A stretch of 64,000 nt of DNA from Salinilacustrithrix flava (GCF_041228405.1 NZ_CP133888.1:3782001-3846000), one strand, 5' to 3'. Counted from the first letter of the stretch, positions 27,208 through 36,161 are shown. The notes: generated by a model not told the origin, from the sequence alone. Translations and numbers: made by a program.

Positions 27208-30200
27208 CTACTCCACCAGAGCGGCGGGCCCGAGCAGGACCCGGATCTCCGACACCAGCCCGGTCTCCGCGTCCACGCCGTAGGCGGGTGGGAGGCGCAG
27301 GACCTTCTCGTCGCCGAGGTGCAGCAGCACCGGGTGATCGCCCGGGTGCTCGAGGAGGATCTCCTTGAGCTGGGCGATGAGCTCGGCGGTGAGGCGGTTG
27401 GGCATGACCCGCAGGCGGAAGGGCGTCGCCGAGTCCGACACGCCCTCGACGACCTCGATCTCCATGGCGATGAGCTTCGGCGTGTCGTCGCGCTTGTCGA
27501 TGCGGGCCTTGACCAGGACGATGGCGTCGTCCTCCAGCTTGTGGCCGTGCTCGGTCATCGTGCGGGGGAAGACCATGGTCTCGATGTTGGACTTGAGGTC
27601 CTCGAGCACGAAGACGCCCATCAGGTCGCCCTTTTTCGTCCACTTGCGCTGCAGGTTGGTGATGACGCCGCCGACGGTCTTGATGGCCCCGTCCTCGCAC
27701 TCGGCCAGGGCGTCGAGGCCGATCTCGGTGCGTCGGGCCAGGAAGTCCTCGGCGCCGAAGAGGGGGTGGTCGGACACGTAGAGCCCGAGCATCTCCTTCT
27801 CGAACGCGAGCTTCTGGGCCTTGGGGAACTCGACGTCGGGGATCTCCTCGCGCTCGTCGAACCCGAAGCCCCCTCCCCCGCTGGTGCTGGTGTCGTCGCC
27901 GCCGCCCATGGCGTCGAACAGGCTCATGACCCCGGCCTCGGCCTCCTTGCGGCGGGCGATGGTGCGGTCGATGATCGACTCGAACACCATCAGCAGGCCC
28001 TGGCGGGGGTGCCCCACCGAGTCGAAGGCGCCCGCCTTGATCAGGGCCTCCACGGTCTTCTTGTTGAGCACGCCGAGGTCGACGCGCTCGCAGAAGTCGT
28101 AGAAGTCGGCGTACGGGCCGTTCTCGTCGCGCTCGGCGATGATCAGCTCGCAGTGGCCGGTGCCGACGCCGCGCACTGCGGACATGCCGAACACGATCTC
28201 CCCGCCGACGATGGCGCCGGCGTCGTCCCGCTTCAGCTCGGGGGCGAAGTCGACCAGCGACCGGTTGACGTCGGCGACGGTGACCGGGATCTCCATGGCC
28301 CGGCACTCGGCCAGGTACACGGCCGCCTTGTCGAGGTTGCTCTTGACGCTGGTGAGCAGCGCCGACATGTACTCGGCCGGGTAGTTCGCCTTGAGGTAGG
28401 CGATCTGGTAGGCGATGAAGCCGTAGCCGTAGGAGTGGGACTTGTTGAAGGCGTAGTCGGCGAAGGGCTCGATCATGTCGAACCAGGCCTGGCCGGTCTC
28501 GGTGCCGTAGCCAATCCGCTCGGAGCCGGCAACGAACTTCTCCCGCTCCTTGGCCATGATGTCTCTGGACTTCTTGCCCGCAGCCTTACGGAGCGAATCG
28601 GCGTCGGCGAGGGAGTAGCCGGCGAACTTCTGGGCCAGGCGCATCATCTGCTCCTGGTAGATGCAGAGGCCCCAGGTGGTGCCGAGGATCTCGTCGGCGT
28701 CGGGATGGATGTAGGAGATCTCCTGCCGACCGTTCTTGCGATCGGCGTAGTCGTTGTGCATGTTGGCCGCCATCGGGCCCGGCCGGTACAGGGCGACGAG
28801 GGCGGCGACGTCCTCGAACGTGTCCGGGGAGAGCGAGCGCATGAGGGCGCGCATCGGCGGTGACTCGAGCTGGAACACGCCGATCGTCTGGCCGGCGCGG
28901 AGCAGGTCGTAGGTCTTTTCGTCCTCCAGGTCGACGTGGTCGATGTCGGGCATGTCGCCCCGGGTCATCTGGATGAGGTCGAGGGTGTCGGAGATGATGT
29001 CGAGGTTCCGCAGCCCGAGGAAGTCCATCTTCAGCAGGCCGAGGTCCTCGACCCCGTGCATCTCGTACTGCGTGACGACCGGGGCTTCCTCGATGGGCTT
29101 GCCCGGCTCCGGCTTGCGCTGGATGGGCAGGTAGGTGGTGAGGGGCTCCTTGGTGATCACCACCGCGGCGGCGTGGATGCCGTCGGAGCGGCGCAGGCCC
29201 TCGAGGCCCTTGGCGACGTCGATGACCTCCTTGGAGATCGGGTCGCTCGAGTACATCTCCCGGATCTCGGTGGCCATCTTGTAGCCGTCGATGTACTTGG
29301 GGACCTCCTCCAGGCAGGCGTAGAGCGGGGTGTCGCGGCCCATGATCAGCGGCGGCATCGCCTTGGCGATGCGGTCGCCGGTGCCGTAGTCGTGGCCGAG
29401 CACCCGGGCGGCGTCGCGCACGGCCTGGCGGGCCTTGATGGTGCCGAAGGTGATGATCTGGGCAACGTTCTCGCGGCCGTAGCGCTCGGCCGCGTAGCGG
29501 ATCATCTCGTCCCGGTAGCGGGTGTCGAAGTCCATGTCGATGTCGGGCATGGAGATGCGGCTCGGGTTGAGGAACCGCTCGAACAGCAGGTCGTACTTGA
29601 TGGGATCGAGGTCGGTGATCCAGAGCGTGTAGGCCACCGCGCACCCGGCCGCCGAGCCACGACCCGGGCCGACCCGGATCTCGTTGTCCCGGGCGTGCTT
29701 GATGAGGTCCCAGGTGATGAGGAAGTAGCTGGAGAACCCCATGTCGCCGATGACCTTGAGCTCGAACAGGAGCCGGTCGGTGACCTTGTCGTCGAGGGTG
29801 CCGCCCCAGCGCTTCTTCGCGCCCTCGAACACGAGGTGGCGGAGGTAGTCGTCATCGCTGTCGAAGCCGGGCGGCAGCGGGAAGTTGGGCAGCTGGGGCT
29901 TGCCGAACTCGATCTCGACCTCGCAGCGCTCGGCCACCCAGAGCGTGTTGTCGCACGCCGTGGGCAGCTCGCGGAAGAGGTACCGCATCTCCTCGGCGGA
30001 CTTCAGGTAGTGGTCGTCGCCGTGGAACTTGAAGCGGTTCTTGTCGCTGACGAGGGAGTTCGTCTGGACGCAGAGCAAAGCATCATGCGAAAGAGCATCT
30101 TCGCGGTGGACGTAGTGGCTGTCGTTGGTGGCCAGCAGCGGCGCCCGGATGGCCTTGGCCAGCTGGGCCAGGCGGGGGTTGGACCACTGCTGGGCGGGGA

Positions 30201-30831
30201 TGCCGTGGTCCTGGAGCTCGACGAAGAGGTTGTCCCGACCGAAGATGTCCTGCAGGCGCCCGGCCAGCTTGACGGCGTTGTCGAAGCGCTCGTCCTCGGA
30301 GAGCGGATCGGCCTGCTGCTTGTCCGGGTCCATGATCGCCTTGGGGACCATGGCCTGCAGCACGTGGCCGCCGAGGCACCCGGTGGTGGCGATGAGGCCC
30401 TCGCTGTGCTCCTCGAGCAGCTCCCAGTCGATCTTGGGCTTGCGGTAGTAGCCCTCCATGAAGGACCGGGACGCCAGCTGGATCAGGTTCTTGTAGCCGA
30501 CCTCGCTCTCGGCCAGGAGGGTGAGGTGGTACCAGGGCTTCTTGCCGCCCTCGCCCTCGCCGCCCGAGTCGTCCATCTTCCCGCGGGCAGCGATGCGCTC
30601 GGTGCGGTGGTCGTGGGCCATGTAGGCCTCGGTGCCGAGGATGGGCTTGACGCCCTGGTCCTTGCACGCCCGGTAGAAGTCCAGGATCCCGTACATGTTG
30701 CCGTGGTCGGTGATCCCGAGGGCGGGCTGTCCGTCGGCCGCGGCCGCCGCCACCAGCTCGTCGAGGCGCGCCGCGCCGTCGAGCATGGAGTACTCGGTGT
30801 GGACGTGGAGGTGGGTGAACGAATCCGCCAC
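27208..30831 (-). CDS. dnaE: DNA polymerase III subunit alpha
   Basis: This is the 1207-residue replicative polymerase. The N-terminal PHP domain has a complete-looking metal set (HLHVHTEYS, TDHGN, GTEAY, WYHLTLL, TGCLGG, NDSHYVH). In actinobacterial DnaE1 this domain is the 3'-5' proofreading exonuclease. The palm catalytic aspartates are in PDIDMDFD, and GPGRGSAAG precedes them. An HhH region and an OB-fold domain (GVITNLQRKW onward) complete the DnaE1 layout. GTG 30831 begins VADSFTHLH with a purine-rich site. The longer frame to 30885 is non-coding leader. DnaA-box-like motifs lie just upstream. Confidence 0.96.
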   Translation of the reverse strand: MADSFTHLHVHTEYSMLDGAARLDELVAAAAADGQPALGITDHGNMYGILDFYRACKDQGVKPILGTEAYMAHDHRTERIAARGKMDDSGGEGEGGKKPWYHLTLLAESEVGYKNLIQLASRSFMEGYYRKPKIDWELLEEHSEGLIATTGCLGGHVLQAMVPKAIMDPDKQQADPLSEDERFDNAVKLAGRLQDIFGRDNLFVELQDHGIPAQQWSNPRLAQLAKAIRAPLLATNDSHYVHREDALSHDALLCVQTNSLVSDKNRFKFHGDDHYLKSAEEMRYLFRELPTACDNTLWVAERCEVEIEFGKPQLPNFPLPPGFDSDDDYLRHLVFEGAKKRWGGTLDDKVTDRLLFELKVIGDMGFSSYFLITWDLIKHARDNEIRVGPGRGSAAGCAVAYTLWITDLDPIKYDLLFERFLNPSRISMPDIDMDFDTRYRDEMIRYAAERYGRENVAQIITFGTIKARQAVRDAARVLGHDYGTGDRIAKAMPPLIMGRDTPLYACLEEVPKYIDGYKMATEIREMYSSDPISKEVIDVAKGLEGLRRSDGIHAAAVVITKEPLTTYLPIQRKPEPGKPIEEAPVVTQYEMHGVEDLGLLKMDFLGLRNLDIISDTLDLIQMTRGDMPDIDHVDLEDEKTYDLLRAGQTIGVFQLESPPMRALMRSLSPDTFEDVAALVALYRPGPMAANMHNDYADRKNGRQEISYIHPDADEILGTTWGLCIYQEQMMRLAQKFAGYSLADADSLRKAAGKKSRDIMAKEREKFVAGSERIGYGTETGQAWFDMIEPFADYAFNKSHSYGYGFIAYQIAYLKANYPAEYMSALLTSVKSNLDKAAVYLAECRAMEIPVTVADVNRSLVDFAPELKRDDAGAIVGGEIVFGMSAVRGVGTGHCELIIAERDENGPYADFYDFCERVDLGVLNKKTVEALIKAGAFDSVGHPRQGLLMVFESIIDRTIARRKEAEAGVMSLFDAMGGGDDTSTSGGGGFGFDEREEIPDVEFPKAQKLAFEKEMLGLYVSDHPLFGAEDFLARRTEIGLDALAECEDGAIKTVGGVITNLQRKWTKKGDLMGVFVLEDLKSNIETMVFPRTMTEHGHKLEDDAIVLVKARIDKRDDTPKLIAMEIEVVEGVSDSATPFRLRVMPNRLTAELIAQLKEILLEHPGDHPVLLHLGDEKVLRLPPAYGVDAETGLVSEIRVLLGPAALVE

Positions 30832-30852
30832 CAGGGCCCCTTCGCGACGACG

Positions 30853-30897
30853 GCTTCCACAGGGACATCCACAGCCGCTGTCCACAGCTGTGGACGA
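30853..30897. promoter_or_regulatory. Cluster of DnaA-box-like sequences upstream of dnaE
   Basis: Four 9-mers ending in TCCACA occur within 45 bp. Plus-strand copies are at 30853-30861, 30865-30873 and 30878-30886, and an inverted copy is at 30889-30897. Two match the actinobacterial box TTGTCCACA at 8 of 9 bases (CTGTCCACA; TCGTCCACA on the minus strand). The last two form a perfect 16-bp palindrome, 30880-30895. They lie 22-66 bp before the dnaE start, where DnaA could act as regulator. Confidence 0.45.
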
Positions 30898-30916
30898 ATC
30901 ACATCGGTGTGATTCG
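30895..30916. promoter_or_regulatory. 22-bp operator-like palindrome upstream of dnaE
   Basis: The arms CGAATCACA (30895-30903) and TGTGATTCG (30908-30916) are perfect inverted repeats with a 4-base spacer. The length and AT content stand out from the surroundings and fit a dimeric repressor site. It adjoins the DnaA-box-like cluster and could control dnaE or the upstream gene. The protein that binds it is unknown. Confidence 0.5.
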
Positions 30917-30980
30917 TGGGAGCGAACCGTAGCAGGGGCCCGCCGACAGCTGGCGGGCCGGGGTCAGGTCCGAGGCGTGG

Positions 30981-31841
30981 TCAGCTCCGCGGCGTGGCGT
31001 GCTCGGCCTGGTCGATGGCCTTCCACTCGGCCAGGTGGCGGTCCAGCGCGTCCTCGTCGCCGGGCACCGTGACGATGTCGCCGTCGACCGTGGCTCCGCC
31101 GGCGCCGTGCTCGGCGAGGAAGGCACGGATCTGCTCCTCCAGGCGGACCTGGAAGACCTGGGCGCCCTCCCCCGCGGTCTCGGGGAGGATGGTGGCGATG
31201 CGGTGGCAGGACCCATCGAAGCCGTGGGCGACGCGATCGATGGTTCGGATGCCGTCGTCGAGCTTGGCGCCGAGCTGGCGCAGCAGCGACTTGCGCCTGC
31301 GGGCCGGGAGCGCGCTGACCGCCGCGGCGTCGATGGCGAGGAACGACACCGAGAACACCGTCTGGTACCGCTGGGACCGGGCCTTCTCGAGGTCGACGTC
31401 GGTGAGCAGGAACCGGGCGTTGTTGACGCCGGTGAGGTCGTCGACCTGGTCGTAGAGGTCGAGCTTGTCCAGCGACATGGACAGCGTGCCCGAGGCCCAG
31501 CCGCCCACGGCGCCGAAGAGGAAGTAGGCGATGGCCCGGGTGACGATGAGGGCGGAGAACTCGCCCCATCCCACGGCATCGATGGCATCGGCGCGCAGGA
31601 CGACGTAGACGCCGGTGGCGGCTGCGGCGCCGATGAGGCCGCCGGGCAGGCGGAACCACAGCAGGAGGAGGAAGATCGGTGCGAACAGCAGGGTCGCGAC
31701 CACCTCGGTGGTGTCGACGCTGCGGACCAGCAGCACGGCGACGAGGACGGCCAGGATGGCCAGACCCACGAGGCTGAGCATGAGGCGGGCGCGGCCGTAG
31801 CCCATGCGGGCCAGCCGCGCCGACATGTCCTGGGTCGCCAT
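30981..31841 (-). CDS. Membrane protein with degenerate GGDEF-like domain
   Basis: The 286-residue protein starts at ATG 31841. Four or so membrane helices (about 20-125) precede a cytosolic domain whose start, DDLTGVNNARFLLTD, matches the diguanylate cyclase entry motif DxLTGLxNRRxF. The catalytic GGDEF position reads FDGSC in DRVAHGFDGSCHRIATILP, so catalysis is unlikely. It may act as a c-di-GMP-related scaffold or sensor. It lies 149 bp upstream of dnaE on the same strand. Confidence 0.72.
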   Translation of the reverse strand: MATQDMSARLARMGYGRARLMLSLVGLAILAVLVAVLLVRSVDTTEVVATLLFAPIFLLLLWFRLPGGLIGAAAATGVYVVLRADAIDAVGWGEFSALIVTRAIAYFLFGAVGGWASGTLSMSLDKLDLYDQVDDLTGVNNARFLLTDVDLEKARSQRYQTVFSVSFLAIDAAAVSALPARRRKSLLRQLGAKLDDGIRTIDRVAHGFDGSCHRIATILPETAGEGAQVFQVRLEEQIRAFLAEHGAGGATVDGDIVTVPGDEDALDRHLAEWKAIDQAEHATPRS

Positions 31842-32010
31842 GGCCGGACAGTACCCGCACCCCGTCCGCTGCTGGATGACCCTGAGGAGGCGAGCCGCCA
31901 GGCGAGCCGACCCATGTTGCGGTGGTTCGTGGCGGCGGAGCCGTCACGATCTCGAGCCCACGACGACGTAACGCGTACGCGACAGACGTTCTGTGGTTCC
32001 ATGAGCGCTG

Positions 32011-32487
32011 ATGTGGCTGCTCCCGATGTCGCTCCGGGCGAAGATGGCGACGGTGATCCTGCTCGGGATCTTCTTCATCCCCTTCGCCACGTCGGACCTG
32101 CGCGGGCTCACCCACGTCCTCACCTGCACCGACGCGGTGTCGGCCTCGCTGCTGGTCGACGACACCGCGGACGACGACACGTCACCCGTGCTCGGCTCGG
32201 CCGACACCGTCACCCGCGACGAGGTCGGCCTCGGCCTGTGCGGCGGCCTCGAGGTCGACCTGCAGCTCACCTCGGCGCGCGACGGGCGGGCCGAGGTCCT
32301 CGTCGCCATCACCAACACGACCGAGCACGACTGGAAGGGCAGCGTCGAGCTGCGCTTCGACAGCACCCCCGTGCCGGTGGCCATCGGCAGCATCGCCCAG
32401 GGCGCCACCGAGCGGGACACGGTGGAGCTGCGGGTGAAGCGGGGCGAGGCCTACGAGATCACGGGCACCCTGCTGATCGGGCCCTGA
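32011..32487 (+). CDS. Membrane-anchored exported protein of unknown function
   Basis: The 158-residue protein has one N-terminal hydrophobic segment (about 8-26), then a short acidic linker and a beta-rich domain (VLVAITNTTEHDWKGSVELRF) that looks like a small Ig-type fold. Two cysteines (CTDAV; LCGGL) could form a disulphide outside the cell. ATG 32011 follows a 170-bp divergent intergenic region shared with the GGDEF-like gene. Its end is 7 bp from the convergent bpa gene. No family is recognised. Confidence 0.6.
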   Translation: MWLLPMSLRAKMATVILLGIFFIPFATSDLRGLTHVLTCTDAVSASLLVDDTADDDTSPVLGSADTVTRDEVGLGLCGGLEVDLQLTSARDGRAEVLVAITNTTEHDWKGSVELRFDSTPVPVAIGSIAQGATERDTVELRVKRGEAYEITGTLLIGP

Positions 32488-32494
32488 CGGCCCC

Positions 32495-33013
32495 CTACAG
32501 GTAGGTGCCCGGCGGGTGGCCGGGACCGCGCTCGCCGTCGGGACGTTGGCCCGACTCGAGCTGGTGGCGCATCTGCTCGAGCTGCTGGCGGGCCGCCGCC
32601 TGCTGCGCGAAGAGGGTGGCCTGGATGCCGTGGAACAGGCCCTCGAGCCAGCCGACCAGCTGGGCCTGGGCGACCCGCAGCTCGCCCGCGGACGCCGGGG
32701 TGTCGCCGAAGGGTGAGGCGAGCCGGCGCAGCTCATCGGCGAGGTCGTCGGACAGCGCACCGGAGAGCTCCTGCACCGACTGGTCGTAGATCTCCCGGAG
32801 GCGGTCGCGGCCGGCCTCGTCGAGATCGGCCGAGCGCACCTCCTCGAGCAGCTGGCGGATCATGGCGCCGATGCGCATCACGCGACCGGGCTCCTGCACG
32901 GCCTCCTGCTGCTGCTCGCCGTCGTCGGCGGCCTCGGCGGCAGCGGCGATCAGCTCGCCGTGCTCCACCGCCTCGTCGCTCTCGGCAGCGGTTGCGCTCT
33001 CGGAGTCAGGCAC
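32495..33013 (-). CDS. bpa: Bacterial proteasome activator Bpa (PafE)
   Basis: The 172-residue protein matches the DUF2587 family. It has a disordered acidic N-terminus, a four-helix core with MRIGAMIRQLLEEVRSADLDE, SPFGDTPASAGELRVAQAQLVGWLEGLFHGIQ (split here by a helix turn) and QAAARQQLEQMR, and the C-terminal GTYL. That tail resembles the HbYX-type GQYL end of the mycobacterial protein, which docks on and opens the 20S proteasome without ATP. GTG 33013 has a strong AGGAGGA site. No proteasome genes are in the window; prcBA elsewhere in the genome is implied. Confidence 0.88.
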   Translation of the reverse strand: MPDSESATAAESDEAVEHGELIAAAAEAADDGEQQQEAVQEPGRVMRIGAMIRQLLEEVRSADLDEAGRDRLREIYDQSVQELSGALSDDLADELRRLASPFGDTPASAGELRVAQAQLVGWLEGLFHGIQATLFAQQAAARQQLEQMRHQLESGQRPDGERGPGHPPGTYL

Positions 33014-33053
33014 GTGGTCCTCCTGTGGTCGTCGGCGGGGCGGCCGGAGCCGC

Positions 33054-34157
33054 TCAGACGGTGGCGGCGAGGAACGGGACGAGCATCTCGTCCGCGGTCA
33101 GCGAGCCGTGGCGCCCGATGAGCTGGTACGGGCCGGTGTCGGCCGGATCCACGTAGGCCACGGGCTCGCGGGCGACCAGGGCGACGTCGCCCAGGCGGGC
33201 CCGCACGTGGTCGAGGACGCGTGGGCCGAACCAGCCCTCGTCGACCATCTGGTCGCGGCTCAGCACCCAGCCGGTGTCGGTGTGGGCCTCGGCGGCCTCG
33301 AGCAGCTGGCGGGCGCGGCCCGGGCGGGCGTGGAGCCAGCGGAAGCGGCCCTCACCGCTCTGCATCGACAGGTGGGGGCGCACGCCGGGATCCAGCTCGA
33401 CGAGCCGGTCGCCGACCTCGACCTGGCCGTGGTCGGCGGTGATGGCGAGCACGGTGCCGGCGGGCAGCACCTCGAGCAGGTCGGCCACGAGGTGGTCGAC
33501 CCAGCGCAGCTCGTTGTCGTAGTGGTCGGCGAGGCCGTACTCGTGGGCGACCTTGTCGATGCCCTCGTAGTAGGCGTAGACGAAGGGCTCGCCGCTGCGC
33601 ACGAGGCGGTTGACCTCGGTGACGAGCGTGCCCATCGTGCGGTAGCCCACGAAGCGGGTGCCGCCGAGGTGGGCGTCGGTGAAGCCGGTCTCGGAGAACT
33701 CGGCCTTGGTGACCACCGGTGGGCGCTGGCCGCCGAAGGGTTCGTGGAGCTGGAACTCGCCGGGCGGCATGGACCGGCGGGCGTCGCCGTCGGCCGTGGC
33801 CCAGCGCAGCACGTTGAGGACCTGGCCCTCGATCGACATGCGGTAGCCGATGACCCCGTGCTCGCCGGGCGGCATGCCGCTGACGATGGAGGTCAGGGCG
33901 GTGGACGTGGTCGACGGGGCGACCGTGGACACCGGGCCGCCCTGCAGGACAGAGGTGATGGTGGGGGCGATCGCACGGCGGTCCTGGAGCTGGTTCCAGC
34001 CCAGGCCGTCGAGGGTGAGCAGCACGGTGGACTGCTCGGCACCCGCGAGGGCACGGGGCACCCAGTCCGCGAGCTCGTCGGGGGGGTCCTGGACCACGGC
34101 GGCCACGTTGCACACGCAGGCACCGGCGTAGTCAGGGATGAGCGGTTCATCAGCCAC
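33054..34157 (-). CDS. Alkaline phosphatase superfamily phosphodiesterase/pyrophosphatase
   Basis: The 367-residue protein shows the metal and nucleophile pattern of nucleotide pyrophosphatase/phosphodiesterases: LTLDGLGW with the first Asp, the Thr nucleophile in APSTTSTALTS, DKVAHEYG, and TADHGQVEVGD (Asp-His). The GMPPGEHGVIGYR segment is usual in the family. No signal peptide is visible, so it is probably cytosolic. GTG 34157 was chosen because homology begins soon after it; the frame extends far upstream only as a shadow of the rluD-like gene. The substrate is unknown. Confidence 0.85.
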   Translation of the reverse strand: MADEPLIPDYAGACVCNVAAVVQDPPDELADWVPRALAGAEQSTVLLTLDGLGWNQLQDRRAIAPTITSVLQGGPVSTVAPSTTSTALTSIVSGMPPGEHGVIGYRMSIEGQVLNVLRWATADGDARRSMPPGEFQLHEPFGGQRPPVVTKAEFSETGFTDAHLGGTRFVGYRTMGTLVTEVNRLVRSGEPFVYAYYEGIDKVAHEYGLADHYDNELRWVDHLVADLLEVLPAGTVLAITADHGQVEVGDRLVELDPGVRPHLSMQSGEGRFRWLHARPGRARQLLEAAEAHTDTGWVLSRDQMVDEGWFGPRVLDHVRARLGDVALVAREPVAYVDPADTGPYQLIGRHGSLTADEMLVPFLAATV

Positions 34158-34220
34158 TGCCCGCCACGCTAGCGACCGCCACCGCGGACACCGCCACCAG
34201 GGGTGCCTACGATGCCAGCC

Positions 34221-34691
34221 ATGCGCGTGTCGACCAGAGGGGACTACGCCAGCAGGGCTCTGCTGTCGCTCGCCCTCGACGGCGTCGACACCCCCGTCTC
34301 GGTCCGGGACATCGCCGCCCGCACCGGGCTGCCCCAGCCCTACCTCGAGCAGATCCTGCTCGCGCTGAAGGGCGCCGGGCTCGTGCGCTCCAAGCGCGGC
34401 GTCGGCGGCGGCTACGTCCTGGCCCGGTCCCCCGAGGACATCACCCTCGGCGACATCGTGTCCGCCGTCGACGGCCCCATCACCCTCGGCGACTTCGGCG
34501 AGCCCCACACCGACGGCGCCTGCGACCACCAGGGGCAGTGCGTGCTGCTGGCGGTCTGGGCCGACGTGGGCGAGCACATGCGCCGCCACCTCGACGGCCT
34601 CCACCTGGCCGACCTGGCCCGCATGGCCAACGGCGAGCAGCCCTGGCCGGCGCCGCCCCACGACGACGGCCTCGACGCAGCGATCAGCTGA
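34221..34691 (+). CDS. Rrf2 family transcriptional regulator with two-Cys motif
   Basis: This 156-residue winged-helix regulator (STRGDYASRALLSLAL, recognition helix YLEQILLALKGAGLVRSKRGVGGGY) has the Rrf2 layout. The Fe-S segment contains C-x5-C (CDHQGQC) but lacks the third Cys that IscR has at the matching spacing upstream. It may therefore bind a cluster differently or sense redox by thiols. ATG 34221 is 63 bp from the divergent phosphodiesterase. The last 8 bp overlap the end of the convergent pseudouridine synthase gene. Confidence 0.9.
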   Translation: MRVSTRGDYASRALLSLALDGVDTPVSVRDIAARTGLPQPYLEQILLALKGAGLVRSKRGVGGGYVLARSPEDITLGDIVSAVDGPITLGDFGEPHTDGACDHQGQCVLLAVWADVGEHMRRHLDGLHLADLARMANGEQPWPAPPHDDGLDAAIS

Positions 34692-35604
34692 GGCGGGCGA
34701 GGACCTCGCGGAGGTCGGCGGGGAGGGGGCTGTCGGCCTCGACCGGCTGGCCGGTGACCGGGTGGCGGAAGGCGAGGTGCTCGGCGTGGAGGAACTGGCG
34801 GGGCGCGGGCAGCGTCTGGCGCACCCCGCCGTAGCGGGGATCGCCCACCACCGGGTGGCCGATGCCGCGCAGGTGGACGCGGATCTGGTGGGTGCGTCCG
34901 GTCTCGAGGTGGCAGACCAGCTCGGTGACCGGCACGGGCTCGTCGTAGCGGCGCACGACCTCGTAGCCGGTGCGGGCTTCCCGACCCCCGACGACGATCC
35001 CCATCTTGGTCGGGTCCTTCGTCGACCGGCCGATGGGGGCGTCGACCTGGCCCCGGGGCTCGGTGACGTGGTCCCAGACCAGGGTGCGGTAGCGGCGGAC
35101 GATGTCGTGCACCCGGAGCAGCTCGGTGAGCCCGGCGTGGGCCTCGGCCGTGCGGGCCACCGCGAGCAGCCCGGAGGTCTCGCGGTCGAGGCGGTGCACG
35201 ATGCCGGGCCGGAACGGCTCGCCGACGTCGGCGATCTCCGGGTACCGGGCGAGGAGCCCGTGGACCAGCGTGCCGGTGGGGTTGCCGGCACCGGGGTGGA
35301 CCACGAGGCCGGCCGGCTTGTCGATGACCAGCAGGTGCTCGTCCTCGTGGACCACGTCGACGGGGACGTCGGGATCGGCCTCGACCGTGAGCTCCTCCGG
35401 CCCGGCGGGCACGTCGAGGGTGAGTCTCTGGCCCTCGTCCAACCGATCGGCTCGGCGGGTGCGGACCTCGCCGTCGATGCGGACCTCGCCGGCGTCGATC
35501 AGCTCGCCGGCGACGCTGCGGGGCACGTCGCAGAGCATGGCCACGATCCGGTCCAGCCGCTCGCCGGCCAGGGCTTCGGGCAGCTCGGCGTCGAAGGCGG
35601 TCAT
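34684..35604 (-). CDS. RluA/RluD family rRNA pseudouridine synthase
   Basis: The 306-residue enzyme has an N-terminal S4 RNA-binding domain (ERLDRIVAMLCDVPRSVAGELIDAG) and the synthase motif HRLDRETSGLL with the catalytic Asp. The ETGRTHQIRVHLRGIGHPVVGD block is usual for the family. It converts specific uridines of 23S rRNA to pseudouridine. The start ATG 35604 overlaps the lspA stop (ATGA), a common actinobacterial arrangement. Confidence 0.93.
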   Translation of the reverse strand: MTAFDAELPEALAGERLDRIVAMLCDVPRSVAGELIDAGEVRIDGEVRTRRADRLDEGQRLTLDVPAGPEELTVEADPDVPVDVVHEDEHLLVIDKPAGLVVHPGAGNPTGTLVHGLLARYPEIADVGEPFRPGIVHRLDRETSGLLAVARTAEAHAGLTELLRVHDIVRRYRTLVWDHVTEPRGQVDAPIGRSTKDPTKMGIVVGGREARTGYEVVRRYDEPVPVTELVCHLETGRTHQIRVHLRGIGHPVVGDPRYGGVRQTLPAPRQFLHAEHLAFRHPVTGQPVEADSPLPADLREVLARLS

Positions 35605-36161
35605 GCCCCAGTCTCCTCTTCAGCCGGCTCGTCCAGCGCATCGGTGAAGAAGCCCACCACGAGCAGCAGGCCGATCCCGACGGTGAGCGCGGCGTCGGCG
35701 AGGTTGAAGACCGGGAACCACTGGAGGTCGACGAAGTCGATCACCGCGCCGCCGAGGACGCCGTCGTTGCCGTCCCGGAAGACCCGGTCGACCATGTTGC
35801 CGAACGTGCCGCCGACGACGAGTCCGTAGGACGCCAGCACCCACGGCGAGCGCTGGTTGCGACCCGACCACAGCAGGAACGCGACCACGACCAGGGCGAT
35901 CACCGACACGATCGGGCCGCTGTCGGAGGTGAGCGAGAACGCGGTGCCGGTGTTGTAGATCACCCGCAGGCGCAGGGTCCACACCAGGTCGATGATCCGG
36001 GTGGGCTCGGTGAGGGCCTCGAGCGCCCACCACTTGGTCAGCTGGTCGAGGACGACCACCAGCGCCGTGACGGCACCGATGACCAGGAGCGGACGCCGGG
36101 GCCGCGGGGCGGGGTCGCCGGGCGTCGTGGGGGCCGTCGTCTCAGCGCCGACCGAACCCAC
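35601..36161 (-). CDS. lspA: Lipoprotein signal peptidase (signal peptidase II)
   Basis: The 186-residue protein has four membrane helices and both catalytic aspartates of the aspartic peptidase: GNMVDR and FNLADAAL. The family Asn/Gly motif YNTGTAFS is also present. It cleaves the signal peptides of diacylglyceryl-modified prolipoproteins. GTG 36161 gives a 24-residue Pro-rich leader before helix one and overlaps the preceding gene by 20 bp; I see no better start. Confidence 0.95.
   Translation of the reverse strand: MGSVGAETTAPTTPGDPAPRPRRPLLVIGAVTALVVVLDQLTKWWALEALTEPTRIIDLVWTLRLRVIYNTGTAFSLTSDSGPIVSVIALVVVAFLLWSGRNQRSPWVLASYGLVVGGTFGNMVDRVFRDGNDGVLGGAVIDFVDLQWFPVFNLADAALTVGIGLLLVVGFFTDALDEPAEEETGA

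Noticed and set aside
31972..31981. 10-bp palindrome CGCGTACGCG before the 32011 gene
   Set aside because: A CpG-rich palindrome this short is expected by chance in DNA of this composition.
34158..35291. N-terminal extension of the phosphodiesterase frame to 745 residues
   Set aside because: It lies across the rluD-like and Rrf2 genes with shadow-type composition; recognisable family sequence begins after GTG 34157.
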